The notes beneath the pieces were generated by a model. It did no database searches, was not told the DNA's origin, and saw only the letters and a program-made list of their open reading frames with translations. Of a DNA stretch of 15,707 bases, positions 6,698 to 13,034 are shown piece by piece (position 1 is the stretch's first letter; each line of letters begins with the position of its first letter). Source of the DNA: CAZRNB01 sp964601355. Its GTDB lineage: Bacteria; Planctomycetota; Phycisphaerae; Sedimentisphaerales; Anaerobacaceae. The stretch is from positions 1-15,707 of the forward strand of contig CAZRNB010000069.1 in NCBI GenBank assembly GCA_964601355.1, read 5' to 3'. The translations under genes and the position numbers were made by a program.

Positions 6698-7681
6698 TCA
6701 TTTGGTCTTCTTTTCGGATCCGGATTCCAGTTTTTTCAATAGAGAAGGAGATATCTGAATAAGATCGCCTCTTTTCTTTTGTAGGTCCTCCATGAGATTC
6801 CGGGTTATTTCAAAACCATCGACTAAAACCAGGTGTTTTTCACCCCGATCTAGACCTTTGCAAAGCCCCTCGTCCGATATCGTGCTTCGAGTCCCCGTAA
6901 CTGACTTATTTAGTCGATTAAATCTGAGGACATATCGAACGCATCCCATCGCGGTCTCTCTGGGTTTTGTAACTATCTCTTGCGCATCCCATCGCTCAAT
7001 CTCATAGATCTCTAAAGCGACAGAAAGATAGGGCTCGCCCTCGTGCTTTACGATTGCCGTCGCCTCTATACATTTGCCTATGTCTCTAAAGCATTGGATT
7101 TCTGACCTTTGCTCCGGCCACGCCTGTTTCTCGCCAGATATGGTCCAGGTGCCTTGTGCGGATACGTAACCTTCACCCCACATGTCCGTATGGACAAAAA
7201 GTCCGCCAAGATTGACAATTTGACGGTCGAGTATTTCCTTATCTTTTTCGATTTGTTTTAAAGTCTCATATGATAATGGATCTCCGGTAACCGGAATCCC
7301 CATGTTCTTTTGGTAAGTCCGCAATGCAGTTTGCGTTCTTTCATCAAGAACTCCATCAAATGGACCAGGATCATACCCGGACTCAGCAAGTATAAGCTCC
7401 GCTATAAATGTGAACTCTGTCCGGACTTGAGAATATTTCTCGGGATTCTGCTTCCATTCTGATAGCTCTCGGTCATACTCAGCCCTCTCGTTGACTGGAC
7501 TATTAACCTCTTCGATGAGTTTATCTGGTATATTCGGTGCTTTCTGCGGCTTGTTAGGATCAGTTATGCGAAATAATTCAACGATAGTCGGCTTTTTGTC
7601 CTCTCTCTCTCTCTCTCTCTGACAATTCCTGCTTTGGATTAGCTGCAAAATAGTCGTTGATAAATTCGTTAAGGCTCGCAT
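6698..7681 (-). CDS. Peptidoglycan-binding domain protein, out of frame with its likely N-terminal half
   Basis: The meaningful sequence begins just after the (AG)10 tract with DKKPTIVELFRITDP. Before that, the frame only shadows the upstream gene, and no good ribosome binding site is seen. A peptidoglycan-binding type 1 domain (PF01471-like) is recognisable from GYDPGPFDGVLDERTQTALRTYQ through the following MGIPVTG. After it comes a beta-rich region with several cysteines (EIQCFRDIGKCIEA, later CVRYVLRF and GLCKGL), resembling a secreted or envelope domain I cannot name. This frame has no signal peptide of its own; the upstream frame (7578-8222) supplies one. It is best read as the C-terminal half of a longer protein that is currently out of frame, or as a separately translated downstream gene. 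Confidence 0.6.
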   Translation of the reverse strand: MRALTNLSTTILQLIQSRNCQREREREDKKPTIVELFRITDPNKPQKAPNIPDKLIEEVNSPVNERAEYDRELSEWKQNPEKYSQVRTEFTFIAELILAESGYDPGPFDGVLDERTQTALRTYQKNMGIPVTGDPLSYETLKQIEKDKEILDRQIVNLGGLFVHTDMWGEGYVSAQGTWTISGEKQAWPEQRSEIQCFRDIGKCIEATAIVKHEGEPYLSVALEIYEIERWDAQEIVTKPRETAMGCVRYVLRFNRLNKSVTGTRSTISDEGLCKGLDRGEKHLVLVDGFEITRNLMEDLQKKRGDLIQISPSLLKKLESGSEKKTK

Positions 7682-8222
7682 TAAACTTTTCTTTCAATCT
7701 GACCCGAATATCTTTGAAGTCTTCTTCCTTGGCTGAAATTATATCATACCATTCCCAAGTAACAGCATAGCAAGAAATCGTTGGGTCTCTTGCTAAAAGT
7801 ACGGTTTGCCTGAGCTGAATTTTTATATCTGCTACGGGACGTGGATAAGTCCCTTTCCTGTGTGAACTAATCCATATTTCGAGCTGGGGATCACGTAGAG
7901 TTTTACGGTCTTGAGACGGCTCCAGAGATTTACGTGGAAAGACCTCTATACCAGAACGCCTGATCTGTATTTCTGCTTCGATCTGCAATTCCCGCTCTGT
8001 AATTTCTAAATCTGCCTCATCACTTGGAAAAATGAAGACTGAAACGTTACAACCTTTTAGGCTTGATAATGTGGCTCGTCGTTCTTCCGACCATTGTTTT
8101 ATTTTCTCAAAGTATCCGGTAGGATAGTTAGGCTCGAAATCTTTTATAGGTTGATTTGCCCAAACCAAACCTACGTAAACGCCAAAGACCACTAATAAAA
8201 TCCAGTTCTTTCTCGTTTTCAT
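7578..8222 (-). CDS. Secreted protein of unknown function ending just past an (AG)10 tract
   Basis: From the ATG at 8220-8222 (AAAGGT 7 bases upstream) the protein is 214 residues and begins MKTRKNWILLVVFGVYVGLVWA-NQ, a good Sec signal peptide with cleavage after VWA. An ATG further upstream (8289-8291) would bury this signal. The mature part (ELQIEAEIQIRRSGIEV, then IKIQLRQTVLL and FINDYFAANPK) resembles a common uncharacterised bacterial exported family, usually ending at NDYL-VNPK. I know no function for it. After ANPKQELS the frame enters the AG tract and stops 8 codons later. The next frame carries a peptidoglycan-binding domain, so the full-length product may be a cell-envelope protein. 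Confidence 0.7.
   Translation of the reverse strand: MKTRKNWILLVVFGVYVGLVWANQPIKDFEPNYPTGYFEKIKQWSEERRATLSSLKGCNVSVFIFPSDEADLEITERELQIEAEIQIRRSGIEVFPRKSLEPSQDRKTLRDPQLEIWISSHRKGTYPRPVADIKIQLRQTVLLARDPTISCYAVTWEWYDIISAKEEDFKDIRVRLKEKFNASLNEFINDYFAANPKQELSERERERGQKADYR
7601..7620. repeat. (AG)10 dinucleotide tract
   Basis: Ten uninterrupted CT units on the plus strand (AG on the coding strand), bounded by GTC on both coding-strand sides. It is read as SERERER in the upstream frame and RERERE in the downstream frame. The upstream frame stops at 7578 just past it. Adding one unit, or removing two, joins the two frames without a stop. This is the structure expected of a slipped-strand phase-variation tract, but a sequencing or assembly length error would look the same. 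Confidence 0.9.
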
Positions 8223-8259
8223 AGATAGACCTTTCATTAAAAATCTCGAACTTAATTGA

Positions 8260-8287
8260 GATAAATAAACCTTCTCATGCCTGTCAA
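8260..8287 (-). promoter_or_regulatory. Possible promoter of the secreted-protein gene
   Basis: A perfect TTGACA (8282-8287, minus strand) is followed after 16 bases by TTTATC (8260-8265), a weak -10. It lies in the divergent gap between this gene and the plus-strand membrane-protein gene, at a suitable distance from the ATG at 8222. The -10 match is poor, so this is tentative. Confidence 0.3.
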
Positions 8288-8345
8288 TCAACGAAAAACA
8301 GACAAAATTTTGCCTTTTAAGTGAACAGGTGATAAACTAAACTAA

Positions 8346-8999
8346 ATGTATGAAATAGAGTACAATAAAATCTCGGAAATGATTGATAACCTTGAAGCAC
8401 TTAAAAAAGCAAGGGAGCTGTACTGGAGGGATTGCCCTGCACGCCAAAAATATCGCTTTTATACCCCGCCACCAAAGGATCGTCAAAAGGATCGTACATA
8501 TAGCCTTTGGTTAGTAAGTATTCAGTTGTCCATCAACAAGATTAAGTCTGATTTAGACGAGTTGTTCACTTGCATTATATTAAACGGCTCCGGAAATTGG
8601 TCTGTTGATGGTATTAAATTTGCACTTGATATATTCGCAAATGATTTACGAAAGTCCGGCACTTTGGATGCGATTATTCGAGAATTTAAGGAAATTCGCC
8701 AAAAGCTGAAAGATAAATCGCATGAAGAGCCAGCAGAAAAAGGGCAAAAGGCTAAGACTACCGTTATTGCGACCATCGTTAGTTTATCAATAATTTTTAT
8801 ATTTGTTTTATCAGTTTGGCATATTCCATTTGCACCATTTACTCGGATCAAGAACCATCCACATAGTTATGGTATTCAGGGTAGTATTGTCTGTATCATT
8901 CCTTGTTTGATTCTTGGGTTTTTCAAGCCTAATTGGCGAAAATGGTGCTGGGGAAGCGCAGCCTTAGCACTCCTGGCAGGGTTGTTGTCTTTACTTTGA
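8346..8999 (+). CDS. Membrane protein of unknown function with cytoplasmic-type N-terminal domain
   Basis: This is the only plus-strand gene in the window, and I do not recognise its family. The 217 residues split in two. A charged, helix-prone N-terminal part (1-135, with NLEALKKARELYWRD and IIREFKEIRQKLKDK) is followed by a C-terminal membrane part. Likely spans are about 142-164 (VIATIVSLSIIFIFVLSV), 174-193 (GIQGSIVCIIPCLILGF) and 202-217 (SAALALLAGLLSLL). There is no signal peptide. The start is weakly supported: AGGTGA lies 15 bases upstream. The gene is divergent from the secreted-protein gene, convergent with the URO-D-like gene, and ends 6 bases before a strong hairpin. Base composition is AT-rich, so it may be an acquired gene. 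Confidence 0.7.
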   Translation: MYEIEYNKISEMIDNLEALKKARELYWRDCPARQKYRFYTPPPKDRQKDRTYSLWLVSIQLSINKIKSDLDELFTCIILNGSGNWSVDGIKFALDIFANDLRKSGTLDAIIREFKEIRQKLKDKSHEEPAEKGQKAKTTVIATIVSLSIIFIFVLSVWHIPFAPFTRIKNHPHSYGIQGSIVCIIPCLILGFFKPNWRKWCWGSAALALLAGLLSLL

Positions 9000-9000
9000 G

Positions 9001-9034
9001 AAAATGTTGGGGCAAGCCCCAACCTACAATTTTT
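9001..9034. terminator. Bidirectional intrinsic terminator between convergent genes
   Basis: GTTGGGGC (9006-9013) and GCCCCAAC (9016-9023) form a perfect 8-bp stem around an AA centre. AAAA precedes it at 9001-9004 and TTTTT follows at 9030-9034, so it can work in both directions. It lies 6 bases past the stop of the plus-strand gene and 52 bases past the end of the minus-strand URO-D-like gene. Confidence 0.8.
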
Positions 9035-9035
9035 A

Positions 9036-9072
9036 GCATCGAGTATCGAGAATCAAGCATCGAGGATCGAGT
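9036..9072. repeat. ATCGAG word array
   Basis: The words GCATCGAG, TATCGAG, AATCAAG, GCATCGAG, GATCGAG run in sequence at about 7-bp spacing. GCATCGAG occurs twice, 21 bases apart. The array fills the space between the terminator and the stop of the URO-D-like gene. Confidence 0.7.
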
Positions 9073-9075
9073 CAA

Positions 9076-10329
9076 TTAATCATAAAACCCGAAATCGTAC
9101 CCTGCATCGAATAAAGCTACGATGTTCTCGACAGGCACGCCAACCTGAATGTTATGGACATTATTGAAAACGTATCCGCCGCCTGACTTAAAGATTTCGA
9201 GATTTCGCCGGACGTGCTCTCGAATTTCATTTGGTTTTGCAAAGGGAAGGACATGCTGGGCATCTATGGCGCCACCCCAGAAAACCAATTTCCTGCCGAA
9301 CTTTTCTTTTAACTTTTTCGGCTCCATATTGATAAGGCCGATCTGAACAGGATTAAGAATATCAATGCCGTTATCAATGAGGTCTGGAATATACTCCCAG
9401 CACGAGCCGCAGGTGTGATACCAGATTTTCGCACTCGTTAAAGATTTGATGTGCCGGACGAGCTTTTTCTGCCGGGGCTTTACTATCTTGCGGTAAAAAT
9501 CCGGCGAAAATAAAGGGCCGGTTTGCCCGGCCAAATCATCGCCTATCATCACAATATCAATGATGTCACCTATCTCAGCCATAAAGACCGTATAATAATC
9601 GAGCCAGAATTTCAAAATTCGGTCGAGCAGGGCCTCGCAAAACGCAGGATTTTCGACCATATCCAAAAACCATCGTTCCAAACCCCTCATATACCAGCAG
9701 ATTTCATAGACCACGCCGCCGATGCCGGTCGAGATGGCATACGGAGTTTCCTTACGCAATTGCAAAATCTCTTCTCTCAATCCTGTGAAACGAGTAGGGT
9801 CATCACCCTTCGGGAACGGATAGTCAGCAATATCCTCGATAGTAGCGTTTGCAAGAGGGTGGTGCGAAATATCCATATACAGTTGTTGCTCATTAGGCAT
9901 CGACCAGACGATGCCAAATTCATCTTTAAGGTCTTGCCAGAGCTTGCCATCCCGAATATTTTGTTCGATTCCACCCTTAAAACTATCGGGTCCGTGCGCA
10001 CATACGTAGCGAATATCAACTCTGAAACGCTCCAAAACCTCTTCGCAAGGCTTGGCAAGCTGCTGGACAGGATCAAGAATCGTTATCTGGTCCTTTAACC
10101 CGTGAGATAGCTTGCCCCCGCTCTTGCTTTGCAAGAAGCTGCGGGGGTTATGCCCTGACGAGTAACATCTCACGGGTTGAATACCCAAAAAGTCGAGCAG
10201 CTCAGCGTACGCTCTTTTATGTATGCCGGTTTGAAAGCCCCCAAAATCGATAGGCACTCTATCGGGAATTTGATGATTGAGAGCCTTTAGAACACGCTCC
10301 CGCGATGTCATCGTCTCTTTCTTTGCCAT
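9076..10329 (-). CDS. Uroporphyrinogen decarboxylase (URO-D) family protein, probably methyltransferase-like
   Basis: The 417-residue protein opens with TSRERVLKALNH-PDRVPIDFGG, typical of the MtaA/CmuA-like branch of the URO-D superfamily. It has HTCGSC at 305-310, a probable metal site, and DDLAGQTGPLFSPDFYRKIV at about 264-283. These features suggest corrinoid/methyl transfer or an uncharacterised role rather than haem synthesis; the substrate is unknown. I chose the ATG at 10327-10329, which has AGGGAG 8 bases upstream; an in-frame TTG two codons earlier is too close to that signal. Residues about 51-78 are encoded by a perfect-armed palindromic element inserted in frame; without them GIQP would run into ITILDPVQQL, as I remember relatives doing. 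The gene is monocistronic by appearance, with the terminator at 9001-9034 downstream. Confidence 0.85.
   Translation of the reverse strand: MAKKETMTSRERVLKALNHQIPDRVPIDFGGFQTGIHKRAYAELLDFLGIQPVRCYSSGHNPRSFLQSKSGGKLSHGLKDQITILDPVQQLAKPCEEVLERFRVDIRYVCAHGPDSFKGGIEQNIRDGKLWQDLKDEFGIVWSMPNEQQLYMDISHHPLANATIEDIADYPFPKGDDPTRFTGLREEILQLRKETPYAISTGIGGVVYEICWYMRGLERWFLDMVENPAFCEALLDRILKFWLDYYTVFMAEIGDIIDIVMIGDDLAGQTGPLFSPDFYRKIVKPRQKKLVRHIKSLTSAKIWYHTCGSCWEYIPDLIDNGIDILNPVQIGLINMEPKKLKEKFGRKLVFWGGAIDAQHVLPFAKPNEIREHVRRNLEIFKSGGGYVFNNVHNIQVGVPVENIVALFDAGYDFGFYD
10097..10178. repeat. 82-bp palindromic element inserted in frame in the URO-D-like gene
   Basis: The perfect 12-bp outer arms are AACCCGTGAGAT (10097-10108) and its complement (10167-10178). 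Inside, CCCCCGC (10115-10121) pairs with GCGGGGG (10141-10147), and TCTTGC-TTT-GCAAGA (10122-10136) forms a tip hairpin. GCCCTGACGAGT at 10152-10163 is identical to 15663-15674. The element contributes about 27 residues (around CYSSGHNPRSFLQSK) and keeps the reading frame. Confidence 0.85.
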
Positions 10330-10376
10330 CTTCAATTCTCCCTCAGTACGCCCCCCGCACCAATCGTCCTATATGT

Positions 10377-10471
10377 TAAGTGCCTAAAGTTTTAAGTGAC
10401 TAAAGTGCCTAAAGTTTTGAATTATAACTTTAACTCACTTTAGCTCACTTTAGTTCATTTTAGGCACTTAA
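10377..10471. repeat. GTGCCTAAAG array folding into a hairpin
   Basis: GTGCCTAAAGTTTT occurs twice (10380-10393, 10405-10418). The array then reverses into CACTTTAG-type words, so TAAGTGCCTAAA (10377-10388) pairs perfectly with 10459-10470. It occupies most of the gap between the accD stop and the URO-D-like start. Confidence 0.8.
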
Positions 10472-10482
10472 GTCAACCTAAC

Positions 10483-11328
10483 TTATTTCTGGCAGTAATC
10501 TATCAGACGGGCGATTTCGCTTCGCAGGTCTTTGCGATGGATAATCATATCGACAAAGCCGTGCTCAAGCATAAATTCGGCCGTCTGAAATCCGTCCGGC
10601 AGCTCCACTTTTATTGTTTCTGCGATGGTTCGAGGCCCGGCAAAACCAATCAAGGCGCCCGGCTCAGCAATTATCACGTCACCTAACATAGCAAAGCTTG
10701 CCGTCACTCCGCCGGTTGTGGGATCGGTCAGAACCGAGATAAAAAGGCCTTTTGCCTCATCGAATTTTGCCAGCACCGCGGAGGTTTTGGCCATTTGGCC
10801 CAGCGACACCACACCTTCGTGCATCCTTGCTCCGCCGGAGCTGCTGACTACAACCAAAGGCAGTGACTCCTCCATCGCCGTATCCACTGCTGCGCACAGT
10901 TTTTCACCTACCACGTAACCCATGGAACCCATCAGGAAATTAGGCTCCATCGCCCCGAGGATTACGCCCCTTCCCTTGATAAATGCCTTGCCGATCAGCA
11001 TAGCCTCCTTGGCACCGCTTTTTTTCTCATCGGTTTTAAGACGCTCTTTATAAGTAGTGCCTCTGAACTTAAAGTCCAGAGGGTCGTTAGCCGTCATGTC
11101 GCCGAGGAGCTGCTGAAAAGAATCTTCATCGACAAGATACTCGATCCGGGTAGCTGCCCCGATTCGAAAATGATGATTGCATTCCGGACAGACGTTAAGA
11201 TTCTCCTCGACACTTTTTTTATAGAGCATACGCTCACAGCCGGGGCAGCGCATCCACAGCCCTTCGGGCATTTCTTTACGCGGCCTCAATGAGAACCCGT
11301 TCCATTTTGATTTTGTTTCTTTGGCCAT
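10483..11328 (-). CDS. accD: Acetyl-CoA carboxylase carboxyltransferase subunit beta
   Basis: With AccA, AccD transfers the carboxyl group from biotin to acetyl-CoA to make malonyl-CoA. The N-terminal zinc ribbon is intact: C28, C31, C47 and C50 (RCPGCERM and VCPECNHHF). The carboxyltransferase core follows with MGSMGYVVGEK, SSSGGARMHEG (about 162-172), LTDPTTGGVTASFAMLGD and GFAGPRTIAETI. Length is 281 residues, normal for the family. No Shine-Dalgarno is visible before the ATG at 11326-11328 (the upstream sequence is T/A-rich), so initiation may be weak or differently guided. accA is not in the window. Short-word arrays separate it from its neighbours on both sides. Confidence 0.96.
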   Translation of the reverse strand: MAKETKSKWNGFSLRPRKEMPEGLWMRCPGCERMLYKKSVEENLNVCPECNHHFRIGAATRIEYLVDEDSFQQLLGDMTANDPLDFKFRGTTYKERLKTDEKKSGAKEAMLIGKAFIKGRGVILGAMEPNFLMGSMGYVVGEKLCAAVDTAMEESLPLVVVSSSGGARMHEGVVSLGQMAKTSAVLAKFDEAKGLFISVLTDPTTGGVTASFAMLGDVIIAEPGALIGFAGPRTIAETIKVELPDGFQTAEFMLEHGFVDMIIHRKDLRSEIARLIDYCQK

Positions 11329-11343
11329 ACAAAAAATAAAATT

Positions 11344-11412
11344 AAGGGATTAGGGATCAGGGTTCAGGGCTTAGGTTTTTGCTGACCCCCGACCCCTGAG
11401 ATCTGATCCCTA
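11344..11412. repeat. GGGATTA/GGGATCA word array with inverted ends
   Basis: AGGGATTAGGGATCAGGGTTCAGGG-type words at 7-8 bp spacing turn into complementary GACCCCTGA/TGATCCCTA words. TAGGGATCAG (11351-11360) pairs exactly with 11403-11412. The array fills the rpe-accD gap. Confidence 0.75.
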
Positions 11413-11428
11413 TACTAAATTTTGAATT

Positions 11429-12106
11429 TTAATCTTTGATCTCTTTACAGGCCTCTCGAATGGCGTTTATTGCCGCCACACGGTCGGGCTTTGAAAAAAT
11501 GGCGTTGCCGGCCACCAGCGTATCGGCACCATACGAAACCACAAGCGGCGTAGTCTGGGGGTCTATTCCGCCGTCAACTTCAACTCTTATAGTGGGGCCG
11601 ACAATCTCCCTGACCCGGATAATCTTTTTTGCTGCATCCGGCATAAACGTTTGTGCGCCAAAGCCCGGATGAACAGTCATTACTAAAATCATGTCACAAA
11701 GCGGAGCAACATCCTTAATACCTTCCACCGGCGTATCCGGATTCAAACATATCCCAGCCGTTGCTCCAAGCTCATGTAACCTGTCAATAATCTTTCTCGG
11801 CTCATCGGCTGCCTCGACGTGAAACGTCACGTGATCGGCGCCGGCCTTAACAAAATGCTCGGCATACCTGTCCGGCTCGCTTATCATCAAATGGCTGTCA
11901 AAAACAAGATTGCTGTAATTGCGAAGCTTGGCAATCACCGGCGGGCCAATAGTAATATTCGGCACAAAGTGGCCATCCATTACGTCTATATGCACAATTT
12001 TCACGCCGGCAGACTCAATCACGGCTATCTCGTCAGCCAATCGTGCAAAATCAGCGCTCAATATAGACGGCGCTATCTCAATTGTCCCTGCCTTGGGCAG
12101 TTTCAT
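11429..12106 (-). CDS. rpe: Ribulose-phosphate 3-epimerase
   Basis: Interconverts ribulose 5-phosphate and xylulose 5-phosphate in the pentose phosphate or Calvin cycle. The 225-residue TIM barrel has APSILSADF at 12-20, the metal/catalytic residues H39 and D41 (HIDVMDGHFVPN), H72 (DSHLMI), VHPGFGAQTF at 145-154, and D178 (VEVDGGI). The ATG at 12104-12106 has AAAGGA 6 bases upstream and overlaps the nucleotidyltransferase stop as ATGA, so the two are translationally coupled. The protein looks complete, and the gene lies near gap and pgk, which suits central carbon metabolism. Confidence 0.97.
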   Translation of the reverse strand: MKLPKAGTIEIAPSILSADFARLADEIAVIESAGVKIVHIDVMDGHFVPNITIGPPVIAKLRNYSNLVFDSHLMISEPDRYAEHFVKAGADHVTFHVEAADEPRKIIDRLHELGATAGICLNPDTPVEGIKDVAPLCDMILVMTVHPGFGAQTFMPDAAKKIIRVREIVGPTIRVEVDGGIDPQTTPLVVSYGADTLVAGNAIFSKPDRVAAINAIREACKEIKD

Positions 12107-12666
12107 CTTCGATCCTTTAGCAGCTCTTTCAAATCATTCCATATTCTCATATCCTGGGCCTCATCGCAGAGTTTCGTTGCCCATGTCTTAAGATACCGCG
12201 TATCGAGCTTCCCCTTATGGCGCAAAACGATACTCTTTGCATCGAGCAGGTCCCTATCCCGGCCCGGGATAATCTTTAACAAAATCAAATCCTCCGGAGT
12301 AGGAAAGAACGCCTTTAAGCCGTACAACTTAAGCGTCTTTGCCCTTTCAAATGCTTCTGTTTCCAGTTCGGTTGAAGCAATAATAAAATCGATGTGGAAA
12401 TCTTCGTAATTTATCTGAAAGACACCGGTTCGCTCGGCAGAGTCGAGGCACCTTGCCTTGATAACCTTGAAACCAGCTTCTTTTGCTTTACCCAAAAAAA
12501 CAGGGACATCCTCCCTGCTGATACTTATATCGACGTCCACATCCGCAGTAATGCGAGGTTCACCCATTGCCCCTGCTGCAATTCCTCCGATTATCAAATA
12601 CTTGTACTTCCCCTTGTTGAGAAATGTCACAACTTTCTTATAAACATCTTCCAATAGAATTTTCAT
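12103..12666 (-). CDS. Nucleotidyltransferase-fold protein (AbiEii/MNT-like)
   Basis: The 187-residue protein has the nucleotidyltransferase signature: GG at 27-28, PRIT at 37-40, and DVDVD at 42-46 (D42 and D44 as metal ligands), with a third acid at D93 (FHIDFI). A conserved PEDLILLK segment (124-131) and RDRDLLDA (136-143) follow, as in AbiEii-type toxins and related enzymes. Members include type IV toxins that modify tRNA ends and antitoxin-like enzymes; which applies here is unknown. It overlaps the preceding 73-residue ORF by ATGA and the following rpe by ATGA. It is an accessory-looking gene inside a carbon-metabolism operon. Confidence 0.8.
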   Translation of the reverse strand: MKILLEDVYKKVVTFLNKGKYKYLIIGGIAAGAMGEPRITADVDVDISISREDVPVFLGKAKEAGFKVIKARCLDSAERTGVFQINYEDFHIDFIIASTELETEAFERAKTLKLYGLKAFFPTPEDLILLKIIPGRDRDLLDAKSIVLRHKGKLDTRYLKTWATKLCDEAQDMRIWNDLKELLKDRR

Positions 12667-12884
12667 TTATTTCGTCTGTCCTGCAGGGATTTTTTCAGAC
12701 AAATGGGATTATCCTGTGAGAAATTATCTCGCCATTCCAATATAAGTTTTGATGAAAGCATTTTTTCCTCGAGACGTAACGCCTTCTTCCAGGACAGGGT
12801 TCGCAGCCAGTGTTCTTTCTCCCGCCGGAGCCCCTCAAATCTTCTTTTGTCCAGCAGACCTTTATTGTTTTCGACTCTTTTCAT
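12663..12884 (-). CDS. Small charged protein coupled to the nucleotidyltransferase
   Basis: This 73-residue ORF is rich in K, R and E and predicted mostly helical, with FEGLRREKEHWLRTLSWKKA followed by LRLEEKMLSS and ending near NPICLKKSLQDRR. It has no named family, but I recall similar short ORFs directly upstream of nucleotidyltransferases. Its stop overlaps the nucleotidyltransferase ATG as ATGA, which supports real expression. The ribosome binding site is weak (GGG 8 bases upstream). An antitoxin or substrate-handling partner for the nucleotidyltransferase is plausible but unproved. Confidence 0.6.
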   Translation of the reverse strand: MKRVENNKGLLDKRRFEGLRREKEHWLRTLSWKKALRLEEKMLSSKLILEWRDNFSQDNPICLKKSLQDRRNK

Positions 12885-12910
12885 TACTTATACCCGGCCA
12901 GCTCAGGAAT

Positions 12911-12967
12911 GGAGAATTAAGAATTGAGAATTAAATTTTCTTCATTCTAAATTCTCAATTCTAAATT
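12911..12967. repeat. GAATTGAGAATT array with perfect hairpin
   Basis: GAGAATTA/AGAATTGA words at about 8-bp spacing turn into their complement. AGAATTGAGAATT (12920-12932) pairs perfectly with 12950-12962 across a 17-base loop. It could act as a weak AT-rich terminator below pgk. Confidence 0.75.
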
Positions 12968-12989
12968 CAAAACAAGGAGCATCGTGGAT

Positions 12990-13030
12990 AGTGAATCAGA
13001 CGAACCACGAATCACGAACCACGAACGCCG
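12990..13030. repeat. CACGAAC word array next to the pgk stop
   Basis: Words such as ACGAACC, ACGAATC, ACGAACC and ACGAACG run in tandem at about 7-bp spacing directly below the pgk stop at 13035. It differs from the adjacent GAATTGAG array, so this one gap holds two array families. Confidence 0.65.
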
Positions 13031-13034
13031 AATA

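Noticed and set aside
7621..7681. Start codon of the peptidoglycan-binding frame before the AG tract
   Set aside because: This part merely shadows the coding sequence of the upstream secreted-protein frame, lacks a ribosome binding site, and shows no signal peptide.
9523..10098. Open plus-strand frame of 191 codons opposite the URO-D-like gene
   Set aside because: It is antisense to a well-supported gene, resembles no family, and has no start signals; other long antisense frames opposite ispF, hisB, rpe and pgk were dismissed for the same reason.
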